DNA of 64,000 bases from Wenzhouxiangella sp. XN24 (GTDB taxonomy: Bacteria > Pseudomonadota > Gammaproteobacteria > Steroidobacterales > XN24), in assembly GCF_011064545.1 (NCBI RefSeq), contig NZ_JAAMFG010000037.1:124001-188000 (forward strand), given 5' to 3'. Shown one piece after another: positions 49,684 to 59,016 of the stretch. The translations under genes and the position numbers were made by a program. Within the stretch, counting starts at the first letter, position 1. The number at the start of each line of letters is the position of its first letter. The notes under the pieces are model-generated. The model did no database searches and had not been told where the DNA came from. It was given only the letters and a program-made list of their open reading frames with translations.

Positions 49684-52600
49684 ATGAATGGAAATGGCTT
49701 CGTGGCGGGTATTCGGCCTGCGGTATGGATCAGGCGGATGCGCAATGCGTTCGGGGGCTTTGTCGGGTGCCTGATCGTGGCACACCCCGCAATCGCTTCG
49801 CCGTTTGACGCGACGCCCGCCGACAACGACAGGATCGCCGCGACGCAGGGCAGCCTCATAGGCGCGCACATCGGCAGCATCGGTGCCGGTATTGCTGTAC
49901 CGGGGTGGTTCGGCATCGGCTTCGAGATCGCGGCAATGGCGACGGACATCGGGCTCAAGAACACGCCGCCGGTCTTCGACGCGCCGGGCAACTTAAGCCA
50001 GTTTCCGAATGCCGTCAGGACCGGCGACCTCGGCGGCGGGCCGTGCGTCTACCGCTTCAACAAAACAATCCGGCCGGGCCGCGATGTGCTGGGCGACGAC
50101 TATGCCGCAGGCGTCGAGGACAGCTTCGCCAGCATCTTCCTTGTGCCGTTCGACCCGCTCGACCGCGTCTACGCGGATCTCGGCCAACCGTATGTCTACC
50201 ACCCGCAGGCCGACGTTCGTGTCCGCGCCAGCAATCCCTATCTTGCTGCCCGTGGCTACCCGGGTTACGGGGCCGAGGACCTGCGCAAGCTCCAGCAGCG
50301 TCCCGAGTTTCCGGCGGGTCGGCACTGGATCTCGTGGGAGGCCACGACGTCGATGAACAACATACTCGATATCGGGCTGCCGGCGGCCCTGATCCCGATC
50401 GGCGTCGCCGCGGAAAGCTACGCGGCGAAAAAGGTCGCTGCGGCGGCGGCGAAGCGCGCGGCCCGGGCCGCCGCGGGAGAGGCCGTTGGCCCGGCCTCCA
50501 AGCCGGCCGCCGTCTTCGGCGCAAAGGTCGGGCTCATCGCCGCCGACCTGGGTTTGATCGCGACCGATATCTCCGGTCTTGCCGCGGGCGCTCAATGGTA
50601 CGAGGACACGAGCATCAACACGGCCTCAAACCGCAGCGGCCAGATGCTGACGGTCTGGGACACAGCCGTACCTTTCCTGCGCGATACGCGGACCAACGAG
50701 ATCGAGATAACCGAGCAGACAATCGAGCTCGAAGCGACGGATTTCGGCGGTGTCCGTCTTGGCCGCGTCGAGAGCCAGTTGCGGGACATGTTCGAGCCAA
50801 TCGACCCCTGCGGCCAATTGTTTAACTCAGTAGCGCTGTCGCCGTCGTCGCGGCTGTTCCCGATCGGTGGTCCCGAAGAACTCGAGTGGGAGATCCGGGA
50901 GCGAAATGGCGGGCCCTACCACTCGAGCACGCTTCTTTTTCCGAACAATGAACGCGAAGGCGACAGCCTGGTGACTCGGCTGACGCAGCGCATCAGCATC
51001 GTTGATACCCAGGCGCCGATCCTGGTTCCGCCTGCAGGCTTTGCGCGTTACGCTGCGGACGGCCTCGATCTCGGTGTCGGCGACTTTCCGCTTGGCCGGC
51101 CACGCGTCGTCGATCTCGCCGATCCGAGCCCCGCCGTCACAAACGACGCACCCGACATGCTGCCCGGGCCGCCGGACGATGCTGACGGCGTGCGTTACGA
51201 GATAACTTGGGATGCGATCGACGACAGCGGTAATTCCGCGCGTGCCCAGTCGAGTAATCCGGACAGCTTCGTGCAGACCGTGACGCTGAAGCGTCCCGGC
51301 ACGAATACCGTACCGAGCGCCATGCCGCTGCCGGCGCCGGCGGACGCCATCACCGCCGCACCGGTCGAGATCTGGCTGCAGGGTGTTGATACCGACCTGA
51401 TCGACGGGCGCGTCGACCCGCTCCGGTTCGAGATTGGCGAGTACCCGCAGCATGGCCAGTTCGATGCACCGCTTTACCCCTATTTCATCGAGGATTTCCG
51501 GCTGACGCCGGTCGGCGAGCGAGAGGAGGGGGACAACCTGACACGCACCAGTCCGCTGAAGCACCTGGCCGACGAATTCCGCCTCACGGACCCGCTAAGC
51601 CACGGCGTGTTCCTCAACGACCGGATATGCAACGCCCCCGCCGGTTCCGTCGAGGAGGCCGAGTTCGGGGGGTTGATCCCCGTGAACATGGTCTACGAGC
51701 CGAGCTATGTGCACGTCGATGACGACGGCTTCTACTACGTCCGCGACAAGTACTATGTCTGCGGCGAGGACCCCAAACGCAATAGCGACTTCCGCGGGGA
51801 ACTCTCGCCTATACCGAGAATCTCGAAGTGGACTGAAACCGGCGAACTCGTCGGCATGACCCCGCTATACGTGACCGACGACCCGGCCGACAACGACGGC
51901 CACCTGAACGACAACGTCTGGCCCGCTGACCGCTTTTCCGTCGACCACAACGACCGACTCTGGGTCGAATGGGAGCCGATTCTTTCGACATTCGGCCGCA
52001 CGGCCATTCATTACAGTTATGACAACGATCTGCGCGATGTGCAATTCCACGGCACCGTCAGCTACAACGAGACGGAGGCCATCCAGGGCGAAGGCCTGCG
52101 CGATGTCGGGTCCGACGGCAACACGGACTTGCTGTTCGAACTCATTCGCGACGCGATCAACGTCCGCTCGCTGGCCGACATCGGCGAAATCGGCAACAGC
52201 GCCAGTGTGCTCGGGCAGCTCGATGTCAGCGAAATCGAGATCTCAACGGGAGGCTTTTTTGGGGGCGGCGATGGCGCGCCGGAAATCGGCAATGACCTCG
52301 CCGTCGACCGCGAAGGCAACGTCTACGTCCTCGATCCCGGCCTGAACCGCATCCACAAGTGGCTGCCGACCGTGCCCGATGGCGAGGGCGGCTGGGTTTT
52401 CGGTGACTACGTCGGCTGGATGGGCAGCTGTACGGCAAACAGGACGCTCGACGGTACGCCCACCGGCGTGCCCTACAACGCCTGCGACGTCGCCACCGGC
52501 ACATCGCGCGGCTTCGCCTGCGCCGACGCGAAGTGCGAACGCGCGGCTAACACGGCGGGCAGCGCGCCCGGCCAGTTCAACGCGCCGTCCAGCATCGAAA

Positions 52601-55600
52601 TCGATCCGCGCAACGTCCTCTATGTCGCCGACACGGCGAACCTGCGCGTGCAGCGCTTTGGCCAGGACGGCACCTTTGCCGGTGAAGCGAAATCAACCGG
52701 CACTGGCGTCAACCAGGGCGACGAGCCCGGCTTCATTCTCGGCAACATGGGTGCGCCAAAGTACCTGGCGGTCAATTCCACGTCATTTTTCGTCATGGAG
52801 CCCGAGGCCGCAAACGGCGATTATTTCTTGCACGTATTCAAGACGCTGCCGTTCCGCGAGGTTACCGACAGCCGCGCCAAGGTCATCTACGTTTCCGACT
52901 TCAATTACCAGGGCGCTGACTACTTCACCTACAAGGTTGATGACGGCATCGACTCAAGCGAGCCCGTTCGCATTGACGTATCGGTCACGCGCGCATTCCG
53001 CCCGCCAGAGGATCTTCGCGTCCAGTGTTTCGCGACCATCGACCTGGATACTGAAGTACCCTGCGAACTTGCCGAGGACACGTCTATCTACGTACGCCTG
53101 AGCGCGTCCGATCCCGACGGATTCATCAGCGATTTTCCCGACGGCCTCGACAGCCACACGTTCGAGATCATCGAGGAATTCACGAACGGCTCCCGCGTGC
53201 TCGCCGACCCGGCACTGGAGCGGGACAACTCGATCACTTACCTGTACAGGCCGGATCCTGACTTTCATGGCACGGACGCCCTGACCTTCCGGGTCTTCGA
53301 TGGCGAGGAATATTCCGAGGAGGATGCTGTTGCCGAGCTCGTCGTCACGCCGGTGCCGGATCCGGTCGTCGTCGAGTTCGATGACAACCTGCGTGCAGCG
53401 CGCGGCTTCCCGTCCATCGTCAAGGCCGACTTCAGCGACGTGGACGACGAGCCCGACCAGCAGGCGTCGCTCGCGATCTTCAACTGGGGCGACGGCACCG
53501 CCGCGAGTCCCGCGACGGGTTGGACCGGTTCCGGCCACGAGGACCTGAACGGCCGTGAGATCAAGCCGCAGATCGATTTCGGCCGCGGCCGCGGCATGCT
53601 GCTCGGCAGCCACGATTACGATACGACCGGCGTGTTCACGGTCTCCGCCGTCATGGATCACGCGCCGGTCGAGGGTCTGCCGCCCGTCGAGTATGCAACG
53701 ACCATCGGTGTCTTCGATGTGACCGTCGTCGGCGTCGCGCTGGACGCACCGGCCGCCGACATCTCACCCGACACGCCGTTCCCGCTGGTGATCAGGGTCG
53801 AGAACCTGGAGCCGTCGAGCTGGGAAGGGCTCGTGGCGCGCGACGTATCAATCGCCTTCGACGTGCCAGCGGGCCTGCAACTCGCTATTACCGATGTGCG
53901 CTGCACCGGCACTGAGCGCATCGTCTGCGATCTCGGCAATCTCCTGCAAGGCGAGTCAACTGACATCTCGTTCGGGGGCCTTGTGACGATCGAAGATGCG
54001 CGCCAGGAGGAGAATTACAGCCTGATTATCGACATCGTCGATGCCGGGCCAAAGCTCACCGACGAGAACAGCGCCACCTTGAGCATCGCCGTTGCCGACA
54101 GCGACGGCGATGGCACGATCGATGCCGATGATGCCTTTGTGGATGACCCGCGCTACCGGTCGGATACGGATGGCGACGGGCTCGCCGATGCGTGGGAAGA
54201 AGCCTTTGGCTTCGACCCCGACGTTGCGGACGATGTCACTGCCGACAGCGACGGCGACGGATCCACGCTACTGGAAGAATTCGCGAACGGCAGCTCCCCC
54301 AATCGCGCCGATATTGAGACGGCGGCGCCGGCCGACCGGCTCGAGTCGCCCGACAATACGGCCGAGGACCGCTTCGGTCTCGCGATGGCCGGTGGCGACC
54401 TGAACCAGGATGGCTACGACGACCTGGTGATTGGCGCGAGCAGCTATGATTCGACCGGCGCGGTGTTCATCGCCTGGGGTACGATAAACGGCGCAAGCCC
54501 GGCACTCGACGTGCTTCGGCCTGAGGCGGGATCGGGCTATGGCACATCCGTCGCCGTCGGTGACTGGGATGACAATGGCTACCCCGATCTCGCGATTGCA
54601 GCGCAAAACCTTGTCCTCGTGCACTGGAACAACGGCGAAATCCTCGAGACGCCCGACCGCGCCCTGACTGTCCAGGCCACGGGTACGCCTGCCCGGATAA
54701 CGCTCTCGAGCACCGACCTCGACGGCGACGGAATTGCTGACCTTTTGGTCAACAGTTTTGACGGCGTCTCGACGACGCGGCTCGACGTGTACGGTTCTCA
54801 AAACGACGGACTCGACGCCGCGCCGCAATCGTTCTCGCTGTCCGACGGCGACTGGTTCGGCCAGGCGCACGGTGACGTCGACGGCGACGGTGCAACGGAC
54901 CTCGTGCTTGGACGTTCGTCTACCAATCTTGTTCGCGGCTACCTGGCCGCGGACAACGACTGGAGTGCTGCGACCGGCCTCGTTCCCTCCTTCGATCTCG
55001 TTGCACCGCCAGGCCAGGGCCGCTTCGGCCACGCGCTTGCAAGCGGCAGCGATGTCACGGGGGACGGGATTGACGATCTCGTCGTCGGCGCCTACGCCGG
55101 CGGCGGCTATGTCAATTTCTACGCAAGCGAGAGCTTGTACTGGACCGGTAACGACACCCCGACGCAAACGCTGGTCGGGTCTCCTGCCTCAGAACCGGGC
55201 AACGGTACCCACGGTGACCAGTTCGGTGTCTCACTCGCCCTCGCTCATCTCGACACGGACGGCCTCGCTGACCTTGTCGTTGGAGCGAACCGGGCAGGGC
55301 CGCAGGACGAGGGCCAGGTGCGCATCCTGCGCGGCAATGCCGCGGGTTTCATTGATGAACAGCTCGAAAACGGCACGACGCCTTTCGACCTCCTGGGGCA
55401 CAACGTATTCGTGCCGGGTGACCTGGATGGTAACGGCGTGGCGGACATCGCTGGTGCGGCATCGGATGTGACCACTGCCCAGAATCCGTCACCGGACGGT
55501 GGCTACGTCCAACTCTGGTACCACGATTTCGTCCCGGCCGTCGACGGGGACGACGAGGACGGCGACGGCGTCGGGCTCGCCGTGGACAACTGCCCGGCCG

Positions 55601-57825
55601 ACCCCAATACGAACCAGTCCGACGTCGACGGTGACGGCGTGGGCGATGCCTGCGACGACGACATGGACGGCGACGGACTCGCGAACGAGGTCGACAATTG
55701 TCCATTGGACAGCTCGCTCGACCAGACCGACACCGATGGCGATCTCGACGGCGACATCTGCGACAACGACGACGACAATGACGGCGTTGCCGACGCGCAG
55801 GACGCGTTCCCGCTGGACCCGGCCTGGAGCGCCGATGAAGACGGCGACGGCATGGCGGACGCCTGGGAAACTGACAACGGCCTCGATCCGGCCGACGCCT
55901 CGGACGCGACGGCCGACCTGGACGGCGACGGCAAGAGCAACCTCGAGGAGTTCGAAACCGGTTCGGACGTTACTGTCGATGATGTTGCGCCTGAACTTAC
56001 CGTGCAGGCAAACCAGGTCGTCGAGTCGATCGGTCCGTGGACGCAGGTAACGCTCGACGCCACCGCATCCGATGCGAAAGACGGCGCGCTGGAACCGTCG
56101 GCGGACCGGCATAGTCCGTTCCGGCCGGGCCGCCACATCGTCACCTGGACAGCAACGGATGCGGCCGGCAACTCGGCAAGTGCCGAGCAGACTGTCGATG
56201 TCATTCCGCAGGCCGGCTTCGTCGGTGACACGTTACTCGCGGCGGAGGGTGAGCAGACGGAGATCCTGGTCGCGCTGAACGGCGATGCCGTGAGCTACCC
56301 GGTCATCGTGCCTTACTCGCTCTCCGGCACCGCGACGGCGGGCAGCGACCACACGCTGGTGGCCGGCGAGGTCGTGATTGATGCCTCGAACGTCGGCGTC
56401 ATCGCCTTCGAAACAATTGCCGACGGCGTGGTGGAAACAGAAGAAACACTGGTCGTGACACTTGGCACACCGACCAATGCTGTCAGGGCGAGCGCGAACC
56501 GCTTCGAGCTGCGCATTGCTGACGGTAACCTTGCCCCGGTACCGCGCATCGCTATCGAGCAGGACGGCTGGCGCGTCACGACGGTAATGCAGGACGGCCC
56601 GCCGGTAACGGTGAGTGTCGACCCGGTGGACCCGAACTCCGGCGACAGCCACAGTTTCGACTGGCGCGCGAGCGACAACACCCTTGTGCCGCAAGAAGGC
56701 TACGCGCAGGCGACGTTCACGTTTGATCCCGCGAATGTCGACGAGGGTGTTTACCGCCTGGCCGTCGACGTCACTGACGATGGCAACCCGGCGGCGAGCG
56801 CGCGGCAGGTTCGCTACCTGCGCGTCGTCGCGACGAGTCCAGCATTCGTGACTGGCCAGGACAGCGACGGTGACGGTATCGAGGACAGTGACGAGGGACT
56901 GCGAGACAGTAACGACAATGGCGTCAGTGACTATCTCGACCCGGAATTCGTCAGCCACCAGGTGTCGGCGCGGACGGGTGGATTGGGATTGCTGCAGGTC
57001 GCGGACGGTTACACGATTGCGCTCGGCCGGGTGGCATTTGCGTCGGGCGACGACGCGATGGTCTCGATGATGGACGTCGCAGAATTCGGCGACGATGGAG
57101 CGCCTGCGGCGAATGGCAACGACGACCGCTTCGGTTACGCCTCCGGCATATTCGACTTCCAGGTAAGCGGGCTGCCCGCGCCGGGCCATTTGGTCCGCAT
57201 CGTCATTCCGCAATCCGCGCCGATCCCGTCCGATGCCGTCTACCGCAAGTTCACTGCGGGGCAGGGCTGGTCAACGTTTGAGAGCGACGCACTGAACAAC
57301 GTCGCGTCTGCGCCCGGAGCGCCTGGCATCTGTCCTGCACCGGGCAGCAGCGCCTACACGCCGGGGCTCGCAAGGGGTCACCACTGCGTGCAGCTGACTA
57401 TCGAAGACGGCGGACCGAACGATACTGACGGTACCGCGAACCGGGTGGTGCGCAATCCGGGCGGCGTTGCAACGCTTGCAGAAGGGACGGCCGTAGGCGC
57501 CGGGCCGCTCGACGTCCCGGACAAGACGGTGAGCGCCGGTGACACCGGCGTGATCATGCTGCGGTTCCGGCTGACCAGCAATACATCCGACGCGATGCTC
57601 GATGAGCTGACGCTCGAGGCGAGCGGCAGTGGCAACGACGCAAGCGACATCACGGCAGTCACACTGTGGGTGGACGGGAACAGTGACGGTGTCATCGGAG
57701 CCGGCGACTCGGAACTTGGTACCGGCACCTTTGCTGCGGACGATGGCGAGCTCAGCTTCACGCTTGCGACGCCTTACACGCTCGACGCCGGCGATACCGA
57801 CTTCATTATCAGCTACGACTTCTGA
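49684..57825 (+). CDS. Giant secreted multidomain adhesin-like protein
   Basis: 2713 residues from ATG 49684; signal peptide with hydrophobic FGGFVGCLIVAHPAIA. From about residue 860 to 1050 there are NHL-like repeats (NDLAVDREGNVYVLDPGLNR, NVLYVADTANLRVQRFG); then cadherin-like and PKD-like parts; about 1470-1540 and 1950-2090 thrombospondin type 3 Ca2+ repeats (DxDGDG); about 1550-1930 FG-GAP repeats (DLNQDGYDDLVIGAS); about 2095-2180 a HYR domain (DAAGNSASAEQTV); then Calx-beta and a choice-of-anchor-U-like domain (2395-2590). No C-terminal sorting signal is seen. Likely a calcium-stabilised surface or secreted protein. Confidence 0.85.
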   Translation: MNGNGFVAGIRPAVWIRRMRNAFGGFVGCLIVAHPAIASPFDATPADNDRIAATQGSLIGAHIGSIGAGIAVPGWFGIGFEIAAMATDIGLKNTPPVFDAPGNLSQFPNAVRTGDLGGGPCVYRFNKTIRPGRDVLGDDYAAGVEDSFASIFLVPFDPLDRVYADLGQPYVYHPQADVRVRASNPYLAARGYPGYGAEDLRKLQQRPEFPAGRHWISWEATTSMNNILDIGLPAALIPIGVAAESYAAKKVAAAAAKRAARAAAGEAVGPASKPAAVFGAKVGLIAADLGLIATDISGLAAGAQWYEDTSINTASNRSGQMLTVWDTAVPFLRDTRTNEIEITEQTIELEATDFGGVRLGRVESQLRDMFEPIDPCGQLFNSVALSPSSRLFPIGGPEELEWEIRERNGGPYHSSTLLFPNNEREGDSLVTRLTQRISIVDTQAPILVPPAGFARYAADGLDLGVGDFPLGRPRVVDLADPSPAVTNDAPDMLPGPPDDADGVRYEITWDAIDDSGNSARAQSSNPDSFVQTVTLKRPGTNTVPSAMPLPAPADAITAAPVEIWLQGVDTDLIDGRVDPLRFEIGEYPQHGQFDAPLYPYFIEDFRLTPVGEREEGDNLTRTSPLKHLADEFRLTDPLSHGVFLNDRICNAPAGSVEEAEFGGLIPVNMVYEPSYVHVDDDGFYYVRDKYYVCGEDPKRNSDFRGELSPIPRISKWTETGELVGMTPLYVTDDPADNDGHLNDNVWPADRFSVDHNDRLWVEWEPILSTFGRTAIHYSYDNDLRDVQFHGTVSYNETEAIQGEGLRDVGSDGNTDLLFELIRDAINVRSLADIGEIGNSASVLGQLDVSEIEISTGGFFGGGDGAPEIGNDLAVDREGNVYVLDPGLNRIHKWLPTVPDGEGGWVFGDYVGWMGSCTANRTLDGTPTGVPYNACDVATGTSRGFACADAKCERAANTAGSAPGQFNAPSSIEIDPRNVLYVADTANLRVQRFGQDGTFAGEAKSTGTGVNQGDEPGFILGNMGAPKYLAVNSTSFFVMEPEAANGDYFLHVFKTLPFREVTDSRAKVIYVSDFNYQGADYFTYKVDDGIDSSEPVRIDVSVTRAFRPPEDLRVQCFATIDLDTEVPCELAEDTSIYVRLSASDPDGFISDFPDGLDSHTFEIIEEFTNGSRVLADPALERDNSITYLYRPDPDFHGTDALTFRVFDGEEYSEEDAVAELVVTPVPDPVVVEFDDNLRAARGFPSIVKADFSDVDDEPDQQASLAIFNWGDGTAASPATGWTGSGHEDLNGREIKPQIDFGRGRGMLLGSHDYDTTGVFTVSAVMDHAPVEGLPPVEYATTIGVFDVTVVGVALDAPAADISPDTPFPLVIRVENLEPSSWEGLVARDVSIAFDVPAGLQLAITDVRCTGTERIVCDLGNLLQGESTDISFGGLVTIEDARQEENYSLIIDIVDAGPKLTDENSATLSIAVADSDGDGTIDADDAFVDDPRYRSDTDGDGLADAWEEAFGFDPDVADDVTADSDGDGSTLLEEFANGSSPNRADIETAAPADRLESPDNTAEDRFGLAMAGGDLNQDGYDDLVIGASSYDSTGAVFIAWGTINGASPALDVLRPEAGSGYGTSVAVGDWDDNGYPDLAIAAQNLVLVHWNNGEILETPDRALTVQATGTPARITLSSTDLDGDGIADLLVNSFDGVSTTRLDVYGSQNDGLDAAPQSFSLSDGDWFGQAHGDVDGDGATDLVLGRSSTNLVRGYLAADNDWSAATGLVPSFDLVAPPGQGRFGHALASGSDVTGDGIDDLVVGAYAGGGYVNFYASESLYWTGNDTPTQTLVGSPASEPGNGTHGDQFGVSLALAHLDTDGLADLVVGANRAGPQDEGQVRILRGNAAGFIDEQLENGTTPFDLLGHNVFVPGDLDGNGVADIAGAASDVTTAQNPSPDGGYVQLWYHDFVPAVDGDDEDGDGVGLAVDNCPADPNTNQSDVDGDGVGDACDDDMDGDGLANEVDNCPLDSSLDQTDTDGDLDGDICDNDDDNDGVADAQDAFPLDPAWSADEDGDGMADAWETDNGLDPADASDATADLDGDGKSNLEEFETGSDVTVDDVAPELTVQANQVVESIGPWTQVTLDATASDAKDGALEPSADRHSPFRPGRHIVTWTATDAAGNSASAEQTVDVIPQAGFVGDTLLAAEGEQTEILVALNGDAVSYPVIVPYSLSGTATAGSDHTLVAGEVVIDASNVGVIAFETIADGVVETEETLVVTLGTPTNAVRASANRFELRIADGNLAPVPRIAIEQDGWRVTTVMQDGPPVTVSVDPVDPNSGDSHSFDWRASDNTLVPQEGYAQATFTFDPANVDEGVYRLAVDVTDDGNPAASARQVRYLRVVATSPAFVTGQDSDGDGIEDSDEGLRDSNDNGVSDYLDPEFVSHQVSARTGGLGLLQVADGYTIALGRVAFASGDDAMVSMMDVAEFGDDGAPAANGNDDRFGYASGIFDFQVSGLPAPGHLVRIVIPQSAPIPSDAVYRKFTAGQGWSTFESDALNNVASAPGAPGICPAPGSSAYTPGLARGHHCVQLTIEDGGPNDTDGTANRVVRNPGGVATLAEGTAVGAGPLDVPDKTVSAGDTGVIMLRFRLTSNTSDAMLDELTLEASGSGNDASDITAVTLWVDGNSDGVIGAGDSELGTGTFAADDGELSFTLATPYTLDAGDTDFIISYDF

Positions 57826-57842
57826 TCAGCGAGGACACGGCC

Positions 57843-58115
57843 ATGAAAAGGCGCACCCGCAACGGATTCTCTCTTGCCGTCCTGGCGCTGATGCTTGCTG
57901 CCTGCGGCGGCGGCGGTGGTGGTGACTCGGCCGGCAATCCCCTGCCGCCGCCGCCACCACCACCGCCACCGCCGCCGCCGCCACCCCCACCACCGGCGAG
58001 CGTGACCTACACATTGGAACTCTCAGGTCTCACGCTTAGAGATCGGCAAACGGGCGCCTTGATCGCGCCCACGGGCCTGCCGGTGAGCGGCGCCGTTGCG
58101 ACACGCAACCCGTGA
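57843..58115 (+). CDS. Small lipoprotein with glycine and proline tracts
   Basis: 90 residues, signal peptide ending MLAAC (lipobox), followed by six glycines and then 17 consecutive prolines, and a 40-residue tail (ASVTYTLELSGLTLRDRQTG, then ALIAPTGLPVSGAVATRNP). Cys lipidation would attach it to the outer or inner membrane with a rigid rod exposing the tail. It starts 17 bases after the giant gene. The tail is short and may be truncated. It could be a partner or anchor for the giant protein; this is inference. Confidence 0.6.
   Translation: MKRRTRNGFSLAVLALMLAACGGGGGGDSAGNPLPPPPPPPPPPPPPPPPPASVTYTLELSGLTLRDRQTGALIAPTGLPVSGAVATRNP
57942..57992 (+). repeat. CCN trinucleotide repeat coding for 17 prolines
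   Basis: Seventeen CCN codons in a row (10 CCG, 6 CCA, 1 CCC). Because the unit is three bases, length changes by slippage would keep the frame and alter only the rod length. Confidence 0.85.
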
Positions 58116-58193
58116 CCCATCCGCGAAACCTGCCTGCGCACCCGGTCTGCGTACGCCCGTGATGACGCTACCAGTGATCAATTGCGTGGCGCC

Positions 58194-58421
58194 GTGACGC
58201 GCCAGGAATGGATCAAGGTCGAGGCCGCGTTTCACCAGGCCCTGTCGCTCACGGCGGATAAACGCGATACCTTCGTCGCCGGCTTCGCGGCCCGCGAGCC
58301 GGAACTCGCGTCGTTGCTACACTCCCTGCTGGCCGCCGATGCCGACGGGGATCATCGACTGTTCGACGAACTCGCGGCGTTGGCGCACTCGGTTCTGTGC
58401 CGTTGCCGGCCGCGACAGTAA
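58194..58421 (+). pseudogene. N-terminal remnant of a Ser/Thr kinase gene
   Basis: From GTG 58194 the frame reads VTRQEWIKVEAAFHQALSL, then AAREPELASLLHSLLAADAD. This is the extension that precedes the kinase domain in this family (compare RWQRISQLFHDAMAQ in the kinase at 61737). The frame stops at 58421 after about 75 residues, before any kinase motif. It lies 35 bases ahead of the ECF sigma gene, where the partner kinase would be expected on the other side. Either a broken gene or a small regulator using the helical part. Confidence 0.55.
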
Positions 58422-58456
58422 GTGCCGGCTCCACGAAACCGCGCTAGCATACGCGC

Positions 58457-59014
58457 ATGAAAGAGACCGGGCAGATCACGCAGCTCCTGAACCGCTGGAC
58501 GGACGGTGATGCCGCCGCGGCTGACGAGCTCGCGCCGCTGGTCTACGACGAGCTGCATCGATGTGCCGAGCGACTCTTTCGCAGGGAGCGGGCCGGCCAC
58601 ACGCTGCAGCCGACGGCGCTGGTGCACGAGGCCTACGGCAGGCTGATCGGTGAATCGGTTCCCTGGCAGGATCGCGCACATTTCTTTGCGCTGGCGGCGC
58701 GCATGATGCGGCGGCTGCTCATCAACCATGCAGAGGCGCGACGGGCAGAAAAGCGTGGCGGCGGCGAGCTGCTGGTTACGCTCGACGAGAACAGTGTGGC
58801 CGCGGCGTCCAGTGCCAGTGAGCTACTGGATCTCGACGCGGCGCTGACAGCACTGGCTGCCTTTGATCCGCGGCTCGCCGAGTTGGTGCAGCTCCGTTAT
58901 TTCGGCGGTTTGTCGATCCAGGAAATGGAGCTGGTGACCGGGCGCTCGTCCAGCACGGTGAAACGCGATCTCCGGCTCGGCAGGGCCTGGCTGCAAAACC
59001 GGCTTTCGCGTTAG
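58457..59014 (+). CDS. ECF-family sigma factor (PF07638 type)
   Basis: 185 residues, close to the sigma at 3085-3645: AGHTLQPTALVHEAYGRLIG, FFALAARMMRRLLINHAEAR, ELLDLDAALTALAAFDPR, then the region 4 helix-turn-helix IQEMELVTGRSSSTVKRDL. No anti-sigma gene is present. It converges with a full-length kinase gene, with 2 bases between the two stops, so the pair is linked but not cotranscribed. An orphan kinase N-terminus precedes it. Confidence 0.92.
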   Translation: MKETGQITQLLNRWTDGDAAAADELAPLVYDELHRCAERLFRRERAGHTLQPTALVHEAYGRLIGESVPWQDRAHFFALAARMMRRLLINHAEARRAEKRGGGELLVTLDENSVAAASSASELLDLDAALTALAAFDPRLAELVQLRYFGGLSIQEMELVTGRSSSTVKRDLRLGRAWLQNRLSR

Positions 59015-59016
59015 CC

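Noticed and set aside
49139-49687. Open frames in the gap ahead of the giant gene
   Set aside because: Composition and lack of a ribosome-binding site argue against coding; only the short IS91-like match and the symporter promoter could be supported.
57942-57992. CCN repeat as a CRISPR-like or phase-variable element
   Set aside because: No spacers; the unit is a codon, so slippage would not switch the frame.
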